The translations under genes and the position numbers were made by a program. This document shows positions 11,957-42,581 of a DNA stretch of 64,000 nt, one piece after another; the first letter of the stretch is position 1, and each line of letters begins with the position of its first letter. This DNA comes from Antennarius striatus (lineage: Eukaryota > Chordata > Actinopteri > Lophiiformes > Antennariidae): assembly GCF_040054535.1 (NCBI RefSeq), contig NC_090784.1:18357001-18421000 (forward strand), read 5' to 3'. Below the pieces are notes generated by a model. It was not told the origin of the DNA, did no database searches, and was given only the letters and a program-made list of their open reading frames with translations.

Positions 11957-14900
11957 TTGTTCAGATCCTAAAGCTTTGCCTCTAGCACCATCAAGAGGTT
12001 GACATTTGTTTTAGGGACATTACATTTAAGTTCTGAATGGATTGCAATTAAATCTATAGATTTAACCACGGATGACTTGTGAAATAACCATCCGCTCACC
12101 CAGATCATTAGTTGACAGAAATACTTATGATGAAAGAGAGCAATGAGGTCAGTGAGAGTGATTTATCAGCCTTGTGTTTTCATTCAAATGCGCAGTTATT
12201 TTATCAAAGATTTTTGTGTTGTGTCTGTGTTGCCTTCAGAATGAAATAGCACACCCTCCCCTGTGTGTACGGACCTACACAATGCATTTGAAAAATAACT
12301 ATCCATATAGATTTGCCTGTTACCTTTAAATAACTTTTATATTGAAGAGAGCACTAAAAACAAAAAATAAAATTATGAATTACTAAGATAAGATAAAATA
12401 CAAGCTACAAACTAGTCAACCGGATTGTGTGTGTGATTGTCTATTTGTGGCCGGCTGGAAGGAGTGCTGATTCTACAGTCTGACGGTCGTGGGCAGGCAC
12501 TGTACTATAGAACATCTCGTTTCATCAGGAATTTGTATGTCCCCTATCAGCACTGATTACAGCAGTGATCCTCGTCCTCATGCATTGACACCTGTTAGAT
12601 GCTACTGTATTCCACTCTTCAGAGCTGCCCACTGATGCCAGTGTCAGTAATAGACAATTCTACCTCCTGCATGTTGCTGGGGCATTCTTGCACATGTCCA
12701 TTTTTACCCAGTTTGAGTCTGGAGAGGTAAGGATTTACTTCCTGTGTTTTCACATGGGGCAGTGGGTGCAGCATGTCTGTGTGGGTGTGTTGGTGCATCA
12801 GATTGACTGATTGCCTGATGAATCACCTTTGCTTGGCTGTGATTCTGTTTGCTTGGTACAGAGAGAATGTGAGGTGCGGAGTAAAATACGCGAAGAGTAA
12901 GAAATGTAAAGAGTAAGACACAAAGGCTATTTTCCATCTTAGTCTAGTCCAGTCATCATCCATCTGCACAGAATGTATGTTCTTCATGGAAACGGTAGAT
13001 TAAACGTCCACAACTGCAATAATGCCTCATGTTTCATCCTTGGACTCAACGTGTCAGACAGAGCCCCGCTCCCTCCTTTTAGTGGCTACATTTGGGCTTT
13101 TATTTTGGTGGGTTAGTTTTATGTTGGAGTAGACAGAAAACAGAAGAAAACCAGAATTAGGTTTAATTAGTACTTGGATAGGAACCCGTCTGGGAATCCC
13201 AGGTGTCAAAAGCATTTTCACTTCATTTGGCAGGCAGCAGAGAGGGTTTGGACAGCAATGTCAGTGACTAATGTATTTCTTTGTAATGCAAAGTGTTTTA
13301 TGATGAAGAGTTCAACACCCATTAACTGTTGAGGCTGCAAAAATGGGTTTCATCACACATATTACCACATATAAATGAAGTGAAGAAAAGCCTAGTACTT
13401 AACAGATGGTGGCCTCTGGGACAAAAAATATCATCACTCTTTTTTTACTCATCTCATATTTAAGCAAGTATTCTCAATGAGATGGTTTATTTTTGTCCAG
13501 AGAGACCTATGGCTTAAACAATGGACAGTTCAAACATGTATAGACACATGTATACGTTTTCATAATTTACTAAAAAATAACAGGTATGATTGTAAATATA
13601 CATGTATGACCCTTTAAATTGTTCAACTAAAATTAGCATAAATGAAACCACTTGTAGCTCACACCTTGTTCACAGTAGAGATGGCTTTTGCTATTCAATA
13701 TTTGACAAATCATTGATTTGAAAAAACAAAAAAACAAAAAACAAACAAAGAAAGAAACCAAAATATCAATTAACAATAGCATACATGATTATGGTTCTAA
13801 AAATGTCTCTCCTTTGCTTTTCCTGGGCCTGGTGGCGATGACATTTTATCACCACCAGGTGGCGACAAATCAAAATGAGGCGATAGTACAGTAAAGCGAT
13901 CTGATCACAAATCAAAGCAGATCGCCTGCAGAAGGTCCATTCAGAGTTCAAAATCTGACAAACTGATCACACAGTCAGTTTATTCATGAATGAAAGCTTA
14001 AAAAACTTTACTACCTCGATAGCATCCATCAGCAACCGTTTTCTCCTCCTCACAGCTGAAGAGTTGATTTTGGAAAGTTGTATGCTGTGGACATCCATGA
14101 TTTTCATCTGTAGGACTGTTTAACCTGATGATAACAATGATAAGCACATTATAATATTGTACCCATAATTATGACAGAAATTAGAATGTTCAAACATCGC
14201 CTCGTTTTCAAATTATATTTTTGGTTGAAATGTTCATTCATTGTTTGCGGTACATTATTTGACCCACCACCGAGTTCTGCGTGGAAAGTAATCCTTGACA
14301 CCCCATGACCTGACATAGTAGGTTATTCTTTTTATATGGAACAAGTTTTGTTTTAAAACCTCAACTTTATTTTTAATCATTAATAATGCATGAATGTGTC
14401 CTTAAAGGTTAAAGCAGGTAATGGGGAAACCTATTAAATACTCTGCTGCTCTGGGACTTGTCAATGATTTACTACATATGAACAATGACTAAAATAAATT
14501 AACTAAATGAATAAGTAATATGTCATATAAATAATACATAAAATTTAATATTGGCTCAAAGCCTTCCCTCATCATTCACAGATGAGACGCCTTCCCAGTT
14601 AATGATGTCACTGAAATGGGATTATTTTCCCAATGTCACTGTCAGTATACCTCAGAATTTACTTTGTAAGGAGATAATTCATACGCTTTCAAATATTTTC
14701 AGCGCAAATGACTAAACCAAAGTAGATTCAACAAGCATGCAGTTCGCTGCAAGAGTCGTGTTGAAAGTGTCCAGTGAAAGACGGTCAGTTTTTCGACTGG
14801 AACAAGAGTCCTCATTTCATTATGTTACTTACAGATCTCTGCATTCATCACGCACCATTATCTCAGAATAATGATCCCCACATATCAAAGGGTAATGGAG

Positions 14901-15222
14901 GTTTTTTTTTTTTTTTTTACATTTCCTTGTATTTATTCTACAGATCATTAAATGTTTCATTCATTAAGCGTTCATTTTCAGGAAGAGGACTGGCGGTGAA
15001 AGAGGTCATGGCCGTGCTTTGAATAACATCAGTGTCAGAGGAAACTATAATGGCTGCCATGACAGCTGGACAGTCTGTCACAGCTTCAAGGCCTTTCAGG
15101 GACTTTTAAAGTCTGTTTAGACACAGACCTTGACTTTCTGTTGCTGGTTCCACACTTCATTGGAAAGAGGAAAGTCCCAAAATGGCCCTGGTAATCAGAA
15201 CCTGTCTGGTGATGAAGGTGGT

Positions 15223-15404
<182 letters not shown>

Positions 15405-17117
15405 CAGTGTTTGAAACCAGGTAACTTGACATCAACTGATTGGTCAGATGTGCTGGGCATCCTTCTACTCAATTCCAACGTTCCCATTAGTATTCCTCAT
15501 TTAGGGGTTCTAAGGTCATCTCTGGGGATGCGGCCTGGTGACATGTTAAGCATATATTGTATTTACTTAAAACTTCACACCCTTTCTGTGCACCCTAACC
15601 TTATCCCTAACCCAATTCCACATCTTTTAGACGTTGTAAGTCCACCATGCCATTTCTAGAAATATGTAATTTACAGCTGGTAAATTGAACTTTTATATAG
15701 AATAACTGGAGCAAACTACCTGTTTGCATCAAAAACAATCACAAAAACATGATTGAACTGAGATATTTAAAAAAAACCCTTCCCTTACATCATTAAAGAA
15801 TACAGAAAAGTTCCAAAAGGAAGTTATTTCTGAATGGACATAAATAGATGCATCTGCAAAATTACGCAATAAAAATTCGGGTAGACCAATTTCCCCCTAA
15901 TGCATATAGTTCTAATACTCAAAGGAAGGAGGAGGGACAAATTTAATTGCAATAGATACTTCACAAACTCTCATTTGGGTTTTAAGAATAGAGTCTAACA
16001 TTCCCCGCTGGCTCTATGAAGCATATGGCACATACTGGCCTTCGGGTTTTGAAAAAGAATTTAGACAAACTGAATCCTGATGTAAATTTGGAGCTTGATT
16101 TCTAACGTTGTGGCAGAAATTAACCCGAGAGGACCCACGGTGACCCCGGGGTCAGACACGCTTTGAATGTCTGTCTCCTCATTATAAAGCTTTACGCCTG
16201 ATTTTAACTCGCTAAGTCCTTAAGAGACGTATGCTCAACATCCTGATATCATGACCATGTGACAGTTATGTGTCTGTGACAGAAAGTTATCTCTCCAAAA
16301 TAGTAGTACAATAATAATAAAAGAATAATGAACCTTATAACAATAAACCTTATTGTTCTGGGAATAAAAACAACTTCAGAAATGTGTGGTATAACCCACA
16401 TAATTTTCCTGTAAGGATAAATGGGTGTGGGTTCTCTAGTGTTAAAGAAGCACTGCAAGGAAACAAATTACAGTCAAATTTAAAACTGAATTCACGTTAA
16501 AAGCTGGTCCTCTTCTTTAGATGTTCTGTCATATTTTCACAACGTTCTACCCAAAACAGTCGAAACAAAAAAAAATATCATCAATCAGTCTTTCCCCCTA
16601 GAATTTATCAAAAAAAAAGAAAGAAAGAAAGAAAGAAAGTGCCGGGTTTTGAATTTGCATACAAAACAGACAGATGTTAGGGAAATGTAAGTATTGTCGT
16701 GAATCCAAATCAGGGTTATCTGCAGGCTCTAATTTGCCACCAACTTCATTGCTTTGTTTCGCTTTTAAGGGAAAGCACAAAGTGTCAACGTTCATTGAGC
16801 GCTGGCGCAGCAGCAGCGCCGTACCTGCAGCTGTCATAGGTGCGCACGGACACACGTCAGCGTCAGCAGACGTCTAGTGGATCTATTAAAACACTTTTTA
16901 AATCGCCCGTTACAATACAGTAGTGACACAAAACGAAAATGGTGATTTAATCGCTACCTGTTTCATTTTGGTGGATGGTAATTGCGCACTAATCTACTAG
17001 ACATTTTGGATGGGTTAATCCCACCAAACTGTCACTGAACGTCGAGAACTTTACGCCTACATACCTGAAACGTTTCGAGACGCAGCATCCCTGTTCGGTT
17101 TATGCCGAGGATCGAGG

Positions 17118-33585
<16,468 letters not shown>

Positions 33586-34887
33586 CTCGGAGTTATTACC
33601 TACTGCAACTTGCAACTACCTCCATGCTGCCAACTAAGAAGAAGTCTTCAGACCCTGAAAATGCATCTAACAGTCAGTTTATCCAACGGGATGACGATGA
33701 GTGAAAGCCTGCACCTCAGTCTGGTGTGTCTCTTGGGTTACCATTCCTGAAAAGAGTGCCTGCAACCTATGCTCTTATTCAGCAGCTGTTGTGGGCAACG
33801 TCTCAGTGACTGTATAAAGTGGTGACCCACAAGCTGCTGCTATGTTCAACTGGAGATCTCCTTATGGACCTGGAATGTGCCGTTGAATGGAATTTCCCTA
33901 ATATGCCAGTAAACATAATATGCCACTTTATTCTTTACAGTGGCAGGGACTATATGTAGAATGAATCTTCACACATGACCCTGAATGACTGATTTGACAA
34001 AATAGATATTTAACAAATTGGAGTCTGAGTGCTGTAAGGTTTGACAATGTAGATTTTTCTGCTTTCATCATCAAAGGCCTCATTTTTACCATCACATAAA
34101 ATACATTCAGTTACTTCCAGGTCTGTATGTGCACATACAGACAGATGCAATGTTTTTGACCTGTGAAAAGTTTTTGAGGTGTTTTTCATATAAAATGTGC
34201 CACAGATTCACATCTGGTGTATTTTGTCATTTGATACAACATCTGCCTTTGGGGAGTGTTGTGATTGAAATTCTGACAGAACCAAAGCGTCAGCTTTTTG
34301 GAGTTTCACAAAGTTAATCTAACTGTTCATATAATCCTGTGTAAGAGGATATTATTGCAAAGGGGATATTAGAGTGCATTTAGCACCAATTCTTCATGCG
34401 TAATTATTTATTCAACAGTGATTAAAAATAGCATAGTCATTTGCAAATTCTAGTTACACTAACAATGCTAGCGTCTTCATGTCACCAAGTTTAATGCATA
34501 CAGCACTAAGAGCTGCAATGCAATAACAGTCTCTAATATCTACACATGCTCTCACAAGACCGAACGTTAGTTAGCTTAGCAACCATTTGGACAGAGTCTC
34601 ACTGCAGCATACAGAGTTTGGATGTTGTTTACAGGTGACATCGATTAGCGAACTTTATTGTCTGCTTCGCATTTTGTTCAACAAGGTTAAACTTGTGGAT
34701 CAGTAGGTTGGTGTGAAAAATTTAGATTGGCATCAAATTTTTGAGGGGCTCCCAACACAATCAATGCTTATCTAACCCTTATTCCTCCCAAAGATAAAAA
34801 GTTGAAATCTTTATTAAGACAACTTAAAGCTGGAGGAATTGACTCTTCGACTTTTGGATGTTATCAGACATAATTAACATTATAAAT

Positions 34888-35238
34888 ATAAAGATAAAAA
34901 TAAATCAATCCTTTAATAATCCCCTTAGGGAAAATACTTTTTTCCTAATCCAAATACACTGACGTATATATTGTAAAGTCTCGTACACACACACACGCAC
35001 ACACACAAACACACACACGGAGCCTTTAGGCATGCTGATAATGGGAGGGCAGCTCGCAGGTGGGGCGAACCATGAGCAGCTTTTAAGTGGGTGCTCAAGG
35101 GCACCTGTGCAGTGTTCAGGACATGAACTGGCACCTTCCACTGCCAGTTCACAATCCAAACATTTTTGACCCACCTGTGTCTTGAAGCAGCCACTTCTGA
35201 TCCCCAGTCCAAGACTTAGTGGACTACTGCCGCCCAAA
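34888..35238 (-). mobile_element. SINE family B with LINE-like 3' tail
   Basis: Minus orientation: the head is at the right end (minus strand GGGCGGCAGTAGTCC...). The body includes plus-strand 'gtgctcaagggcacctgtgcagtg', then 'gaactggcacctt'. The left end is the 3' tail (plus strand TTTAATAATCCCCTTAGGG). A CA-rich insertion lies at 34985-35020. A second copy is at 63430-63705. Recognised from recurring fish sequence; the family name is not certain. Confidence 0.6.
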
Positions 35239-35689
35239 TATTTCCATAATATAAGTTAAAAACACATTTTTTTGAAAGTGGGTGAACAACTACAATAATT
35301 AAACAAGAGAAACTGTAAATATCCACATTTTTGCATGAATAAGATAATTAAATTAGGATCTGCTCTCTTCCTAGCACTGAAACATTCGAGGACTCTAGTT
35401 CAAAGGAGCGTAAATACTAGCAGCCTTGCCAATGAATAATATCCTCTTATCAAGAAGATTAACTGAAGTTTTACAGGATTTAAAGGTGAAGGGTTAACAG
35501 TTGTCCTTCTCAGGCTGCATAACAGCAGACAACATAGATTTGGGCAGAGCTCATTAGCACACACAGCCAGCTGTCTGTTCTGATGATTTCTATCCGTGGC
35601 TCATGGGGAGTAACAGAACTAAAAACTTAGCTTTGATATTTATGTTTCAGAAGAACCATGAAGGTTAATCTGTTTTTAGAATTCAGGGG

Positions 35690-35935
35690 TGAAATAGACT
35701 GCTGCTGAACCAGATTGGTTGGGATGCATGGTGTTGCATGGATAGGTAACCAGTTTATTACAGGGCCACATGAATTGATTGATATTGGTACTTTGGCACA
35801 TTGGCAAACAACTAATAACATTCACATTCATGCTATAGGCAATTTAGAGTCTTCAATTCACTTGTATTATATGTATCTGGTGGTGGGAGGAAGCTGAGAA
35901 CCCAGAGAGAGCCATCTGCACAATGCTGCCCAAAT
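35690..35935 (-). mobile_element. Degenerate family A SINE
   Basis: Minus orientation. Recognisable remnants are 'ataggtaaccagtttattacagggccaca', 'aacattcacattcatgctataggcaatttagagt' and 'tggtgggaggaagctgagaacccagagaga', ending at a decayed head 'atgctgccc'. Confidence 0.65.
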
Positions 35936-36399
35936 CTAAAATGACTGAAATCTTCAATACTTTTCCCCACTTTTATTCGTTTGAGTGAATATTAGGGCCA
36001 GATGTCAGCGGGGAGGCAACAAAGCATTGCACAGTAGTGTCTTGTTGTTGATGAAATTATTTAACCTAAATGCATGCAGCACATATATTAATACAGTACA
36101 GTTTCAGGTTTAAATGGATTCCTCACACAATTCAAACTAAAACTGACTAAACTAAAATTTACATGAAATGCCAGTTATGAATTATACCATCTGCTATACA
36201 GTATACTATACACGTTTTTTAATTACCATTTTTATTTTAAAATGGCCACAAAATTTGCCATGAATATCTAGGGTTATTTGTTTAATGCATCGCAACATCC
36301 ATAAATAAAATAAAAATACATATGATACGGCCCTAAAAATAGGTGTACCCTTGGAATGTCATTCAGTGCAGATTGAATGAAGTAAATGTTACGAGAATG

Positions 36400-36591
36400 A
36401 AACCCGGTGTTACGTCATCACAAGTGGGCTGTTCTCAATCTGCTTTTAGCCAATGACAGTCGAAGTAAAGCGTATGTCAGCCAATCCAAGGATGGCTCGT
36501 TGGAAATGGGCTGGGACTTGACAAACTACGGTCACGGACGTTGTCTTGAACTTCTCCGCTGCTGAACTACCTCTGGACTTAAGCGGTCAGT
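36400..36591 (+). promoter_or_regulatory. tomm40: Probable tomm40 promoter and noncoding first exon
   Basis: TTACGTCATCA (from 36410) resembles a CRE/ATF site. Two CCAAT boxes follow (36450-36454, 36481-36485) and there is no TATA box, as expected of a housekeeping mitochondrial gene. A GTAAGT donor after 36591 (context GGTCAGT) would join an untranslated exon to the acceptor just before the ATG exon. The start site itself is not determined. Confidence 0.5.
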
Positions 36592-37286
36592 GTAAGTAGC
36601 TGACATACTGTCGCTTTATTCATTACAGCAGAGAATACGAGGTAGAGTCAGTTCTTTATCCGTCATGTCTACAATTACCCTCAAATTTACGTAGACCACC
36701 ATTCCAGTGATCGGCTCCACATGGCTACCTACTTAGCTAGCTAGCTAACCACCCCTGCTAGTTTGTAGTAGCCGTCACAGGTTAAACGTGATTAGCGCAT
36801 AATTATGCCGGCTGCTGGCTATTCCGCTAGCAACTTCCGTATCAAATAAGATGCAGCACTATATCTGTTGCGACGATCAAGTTATCTGTTTTATCTGCTG
36901 TGAGTGTTGACAGCATGATTGAACTGGGCCTTAGCCTCAGCAGACCTGGTCTAAATGCCAGCAGGACAGTACACTTCATGTAGCTAGCCAAGTTAATGAC
37001 AGCTGAACGCATGCAGGTGAGCTAATGCCTATGGACAAACAAGCTCAAGTTTACTGTATGAGTTAGTACTATGGTCAAGGTACTTGTGTTTAAATTTGAA
37101 ATTTCTTAGTCATTTAAGGTAATGTGCCTTAAATATTTTCAACTGAAGTGCTTCTTAGCCGGGATTGGCAAGACTCTTTAATATATGGTCCACAGCAGCA
37201 TCGTTATACTTATTTGACACAATTTTTCAATCAAATAATTAAATTCAATAGTCCATTTTCATTCTAGTCTGTTACAGTCTCCAAGT

Positions 37287-40200
37287 ATGGGCAGTGTGTT
37301 GGCTGCCGCCTCCCCCAGTCCTGCCCCAACCGCAGCTGGGGGGAATCAAGTCCCAGGGTTGGTGTCAATCCCTCCAGGGTTCTCCATGCCCTCAGTGTCT
37401 TCCATCCCTTCAACATCTGGATCCGGCCAGGAGTCATCAGATTCAGCCCCCCCACTCCCCAACCCAGGTACATATGAGGAGTGTCACCGGAAATGCAAAG
37501 GTGAGAATATGTCTGAAATATCTCTTTATGTGCATATAAGATGGTTCGTGACTGAAGTACTGTTATCCTCTCTTTACTTTGAATGATACAGGTGTTGAAA
37601 TAACAGTGCCATTACAGGGTTTTAGTCATCAAAAGTTTTTCACTTATAACAGTGTTTATTCAAACCACTGATTTACAGTTGACTCATAAATGAATGAATG
37701 AATGAATTGTTGCAATAATTAATTGAAATATGACGAAGGGAGCATCTGCACTTCATTCCAACTGGTGTAGTCTGGAGATGAGAATGAAGAACACTTGTGT
37801 GCTAGAAAATAAATCATTTATTTGATTTATAAATCATTTACTTGTGAGCCTTGTTTTGATCAATAGTATGTCATGTAGTATTTTTTTGCCAGATATTTCA
37901 TTTTATTACAGAAAACAAACCAATTTTGTAAAATGCGATCTGGGCTGCCAAAATTAAAAATGTGTATTACATGTGAACAAAGGAAAGTAAACATCTGTAA
38001 ATTATTGTGATATGATGTCATGTTTTAATATGTACTGTGGGACCACACAAGCTACTTCTGTTTATTCAATACAGTTGACAAAAAGGGAGAGCAGTAAATG
38101 TGAAGAGAAGGGCATGTACGACTCATGACTAGGCATGTAGCTCCCCCTGTTAGTGGATAAGTGTTAATACAGTCTCATGTCATTGAACTCATGTCATTGA
38201 TTTTTTATTTTTTTTGTTTTGTTTCCATGGTAACGAATATCACTCATTCAATCGGGTTGTGGCATTTTCTTAAATACTTTTTTTTCCAGCAAAAATTTCT
38301 ACACACATCAACTAAGAACTGAAGTCACAAGTTCAACTATTTAGGGGTTTTATTTCAATCGTTTCTGTGATTCCATGGTTACAAGATGAATTTAGTATCT
38401 TTTGTTTTGTTTTTAATATATATATATATATACATATATATTTTAGCATTTTTTAACCTTATTAGTTAGGACAGATAAAGATTGTGACAAGTATTTGGAG
38501 AAGAGTGTGGTTTATAGACATGGAGCAAAGGGCCTTGAGTGGGAATCAATACTATCATAGTTGCCACTATCAGTTCAATAATAGGCTTTTGTCATTCTTC
38601 GGTTAAATACACCAATTGTGAGGGATCTTCAGTATCTCATACTTGTTGCCATATTTAACAGTTGTCTAACATTCGTGTTTTTCCAGAGGTGTTCCCTATG
38701 GAAATGGAAGGAGTGCGATTACTGGTCAACAAAGGCCTGAGTAACTATTTCCAGGTCAGCCATACTGTTACCCTCAGCACCTTGGGTGACTCTGGGTATC
38801 GATTTGGTTCCACTTATGTGGGAACTAAACAGACGGGACCAGAAGAGGTAATTATCATTTATACCTTTTACGTTTAATGATGCTGATATTTTGAATTTTG
38901 GGTTTTCTGTATTCAAGGTGATTGTAGAATATTGATTGCTGTGAGATATTGTGTGTGTTTTAAGGTTTGTCTTTGCTTTTTGAGTGGAAAAATAGCTAAA
39001 TTCCCTCCGTAGTTGCTTGGATAAGTGGTCGTGTTTGATCATAAATGAAGCTTAGGCTTGCAACTGGTTTCATGGTATACCATGATATAGAGTTTGATTT
39101 GTTTTTATAATTTGTTAATTAGCTTCAGTTTGTAAGAAGTGTGTGTGCAAAGTATCTGTTAAAGGAGGAAATTAATTCAACGGGTTAACCCAGCTGCTCA
39201 AACATCAACCTCTGCGGATCCCAAAATAAACTTTTTCAACTAAAAACATTCATGCTAATAGATGGAATAAATCAAAATCAAAACTACAATCCAACAGTGA
39301 GCCCGAGACACACTCAGGTGCATCGCTGTAGGAAGGTTTCGAACAAGTGTTGGAACTTTTTGTTGAGCATTATTTAGTTCCATCATCATAAAATGCTACC
39401 AAATGAGTTTGATGTGTCTTACTTCAGGTGTTTCCCTAAGAAAAGCTTTTTAATCATAAATCCACTTAAATATAGTTTTGTGATCCCGATGTAATAAAGA
39501 ATTTCCTCAAAAAAAAAAAATCTGGGGTTACTATCAGCACTAGTTGTACCACTGCTGCCAGTGCAGCTTTCCAGATGAAATAAGAGCTGAAAAAAATTGT
39601 TTTTTGCTCCCTGCAGTCATTCCCAGTCTTGGTTGGGGATATGGATAATACCGGCAGTCTGAATGCTCAGATTATTCACCAGCTCACAACTGCTGTACGC
39701 TCAAAAATAGCAATCCAGGTATGTACAATTGAAGAGGGAACAAGGTCACAATTATGGCTTTTTTTCCCACTCTGAGGTGACGCTGATATTATTCCAGACT
39801 GTGATTTTTTTGTGTGTGTGTTTTTCAGACACAGCAGAGCAAATTTGTTAATTGGCAGTGCGACTTGGAGTATCGTGGAAAAGACTTCACGTCTACTGTG
39901 ACGTTTGGAAACCCAGACGTAGTTGTCGGATCTGGTACGATTGCTTTGAGATTTATTACATCCTGCTTCAAAGCGGTGATGTATTGTGATTGTTAGTGCT
40001 GGTGCGTTCGTCCATTCATTCGTATGTCACTCAGGAACCGGATAAGATAGAAAGATGAGGGAGAAGGCCATGGTAAGACCATTGATCAAAGCTAGTGCTT
40101 TGATATATGAAAGTAGGTCAGAGCACTAGCTTTGATATTTGACCTATGCAAGTAGGTCAGGGTAAAATTTTGAATTCAGTTGTGTCGCGGGATCATCAGA

Positions 40201-42472
40201 GGGACAGCACATGTTAAAAGTTTTGGAGATAAAGTCAGAGAGGCCAGACTGAGATGGTTTGGACATGTCCAGAGGAGAGATAGTGAATATACTGGTGAAG
40301 GATGCTGAGTTTTGAACTGCCAGGCAGGAGGCCTAGGGGAAGACCAAAGAGGAGGTTTATGGATGTAGTGAAAGAGGACATGAAGGTAGTTGGTGTGAGA
40401 GAAGAGGGCGCAGAAGACAGGGTTAGATGGAGGCAACTGATTCGCTGTGGCGACCCCTGAAGGGAAAAGCCCAAAGGAGAAGAAGAGGTGTGTCATGGGA
40501 TGTTGCAGTCTTTGACTGACTTGTTTTATATTTTACCAGTTCTTAATAGCTTGTTCATCACTTGTCAGCAGTTACAAGAGCAGCCTTATTTATAGCTGGG
40601 CAATATGATTGAAGTCAATATCGCAATATTAATGTATGATAATGGACTGTCTTACGCATTACAAATACTCCATATAAATGTCTGAACTGAATGAATGTTT
40701 TGAATAAAACGCTTTGAGTTCACAAGAGAAACTTGTGGACTGAAAGATTAGTGGCAGTAGTAAAATTTTGTAGGTCTCTGTTCCAATGCACTTTATTTTC
40801 AAATAGTGATAATTTTTTATCAGAATTTGTTCATGGACACCAAAATTAGACCTTTTGGAGGATGAAATTAATATTAAAAAGCAATATTTAAAAATATGGG
40901 AGACTGAAAATATGTTTGCCACTGTATTCCTTCCCCTCAGGAATTTTGGTGACTCACTATCTCCAGTCTATCACACCAGCTCTGGCTCTGGGTGGTGAGT
41001 TAATGTACCATAGGAGACCAGGGGAGGAAGGAGCGGTCACCTCCCTCTTGGGCAGGTACACAGGTAAATCCCACAGGCCTACAATTCAAATTGTCCTTTT
41101 TTTGTTAACTTTATGGTATATAGCTAGCATTTTCCAAAATGTTCTGTCATTGTGAAGGACGATTAATTTGTCTGTAATCGAGGCATAGATAAGTAGTGTC
41201 TTAAAGAAGTGAACTGTTTTTTGTTGTTTTGTCTGAGTGGTGTTAAATTTTTTTGGCTTTGTTGTTGTTGTTTTTTCTTCTTTTTTGTAAATCTTCAGGT
41301 CCAAACTATATAGCTACGTTGACTTTGGGCGGAGTGGGGGCTCATGCTACATATTATCATAAAGCCAGTGATCAGGTAATTTACACCTTAAGAAGTGATG
41401 TGAAAAATTTTAAAAAATATTTGCACATCTGCCATTGTTTGCCTCCCAAAACCTCTACGATTCCCTATCCATCATGGGGAATAGTTGAACTACATGTGAT
41501 CAGGACCACTGAATGTTTCACATCTATTGCTTTGTAGGGCTGTGCATGTTTGAGTTGGATTTTGAAGTCTGCAGATTGAGATTATAAATCTGAAATTACC
41601 TGTCTGATATTGTGTGAAATTTTTTTTTGTTGTCTCATATGGCCTCAATTTGGGAAGGATTTAATGTACTTTTGCTCTGAGGAAAACTTGTTGATTTTGA
41701 GGGGGAAAGTACATCTCTAAGATGGTCACACATACTCACACAATTTTTTTCTGAAACAGCTGCAGGTAGGAGTTGAATTTCAAGCCAGCACAAGGATGCA
41801 AGAAACCTCAACGTCCTTCGGTTACCAGGTTGATGTTCCCAAAACTAATTTGGTCTTTAAAGGTAAAGAAATACAACCATAACCAGAAAGAAACAGTGGT
41901 TGAAATGTACTGAGTACTTAGTCAACTAAGTATCTGTATTTATATAAAATAAATGTTTTTAATTACAGATTTAGGCTGTGTTACTTAAGTTATTCCCTGT
42001 TTCGTGGATTTTGTACTGAAATCTTGAAGCGCGAATACGCAAGGGATTACTGTACTCCTGTATACTTTTGTATGCTTTTACTTTACTAGAGACAAATTTC
42101 CTGACATATTTTAATTCCTGAAAGTAATTCAGATTATAACAGAGCTAAATTCATTGAAATCATAATCTTATATATATACTGTGTGTAATATATATATATA
42201 TATATATATTTTTTTTTTATAACACTGAAATGGGGCCATTTTGAGTATTGTGGGCGTTTCCTTTTGTACTTGAAAAATGTATTTGTGAGTACTTTTCTGT
42301 TCATCCTCTTTTTCCCACTGTTTTTCCCACAGGAACAGTTGACAGTAATTGGGTGGTTGGTGCAACCCTTGAAAAGAAACTGCTTCCACTTCCACTCACA
42401 CTGGCCTTAGGAGCTTTCCTCAACCACCGCAAAAACAAGTTCCAGTGTGGATTTGCCATCACCATTGGCTAG
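37287..42472 (+). CDS. tomm40: Tom40, channel of the mitochondrial outer-membrane import complex
   Basis: Forms the beta-barrel pore of the TOM complex through which nuclear-encoded precursors enter mitochondria. Eight coding exons: 37287-37500, 38687-38847, 39617-39718, 39829-39934, 40941-41063, 41299-41375, 41760-41862 and 42333-42472. Phases agree and the total is 341 aa (human about 361). The first about 60 residues are a low-complexity Pro/Ser/Ala segment. [16 protein letters not shown] then begins the conserved Porin-3 fold, with [67 protein letters not shown] and the C-terminal strand [18 protein letters not shown]. No signal peptide is present, as expected. Intron 4 holds a truncated LINE (about 40180-40488). 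The 3' UTR has a 27-base T run and a poly(A) signal. Confidence 0.96.
38414..38446. repeat. Short AT-rich run in tomm40 intron 1
   Basis: TATA dinucleotide run with a CATATATA break, in a generally AT-rich intron of about 1.2 kb between exons 1 and 2. Confidence 0.6.
40180..40488 (+). mobile_element. 5'-truncated RTE LINE fragment in tomm40 intron 4
   Basis: Matches the 3' end of the RTE element at 22155-23080: the last part of the RT ORF (minus-strand frames are shadows), the shared run 'gaaggatgctgagttttgaactgccaggcaggaggccta' and the tail 'gaccctgaagggaaaagc'-like end. It also extends about 90 bases further 5' (arginine-rich [16 protein letters not shown] segment). The flanks show TGTGTCRYGGGAT-like repeats (about 40172-40184 and 40488-40502) with two mismatches, a possible target duplication. 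Typical of incomplete reverse transcription. Confidence 0.75.
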
Positions 42473-42550
42473 AGGAGCAAGGGCTGCCTGATGTTGGCTC
42501 ACAGGCCACAGCTTGGACTGGCACGGAGACGCACGGCAACCTGGACTGTG

Positions 42551-42577
<27 letters not shown>
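42551..42577 (+). repeat. tomm40: 27-base poly-T tract in the tomm40 3' UTR
   Basis: Uninterrupted run of 27 T, 79 bases after the tomm40 stop codon. Likely polymorphic and prone to assembly or slippage error. Confidence 0.95.

Positions 42578-42581
<4 letters not shown>

Larger units (their letters stand above)
33586..36399. other. bcl3 3' flank and bcl3-tomm40 intergenic region
   Basis: Begins with bcl3 3' UTR. No clean AATAAA follows soon after the stop; ATTAAA at 34421-34426 is one candidate. It then holds two minus-strand SINE copies (34888-35238 and 35690-35935). No immunoglobulin-domain exons of BCAM or NECTIN2 type were seen, although those genes sit between BCL3/CBLC and TOMM40 in humans. 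Confidence 0.7.

Noticed and set aside
34905-35237. 110-codon minus-strand frame
   Set aside because: Lies wholly within a SINE copy; no protein similarity.
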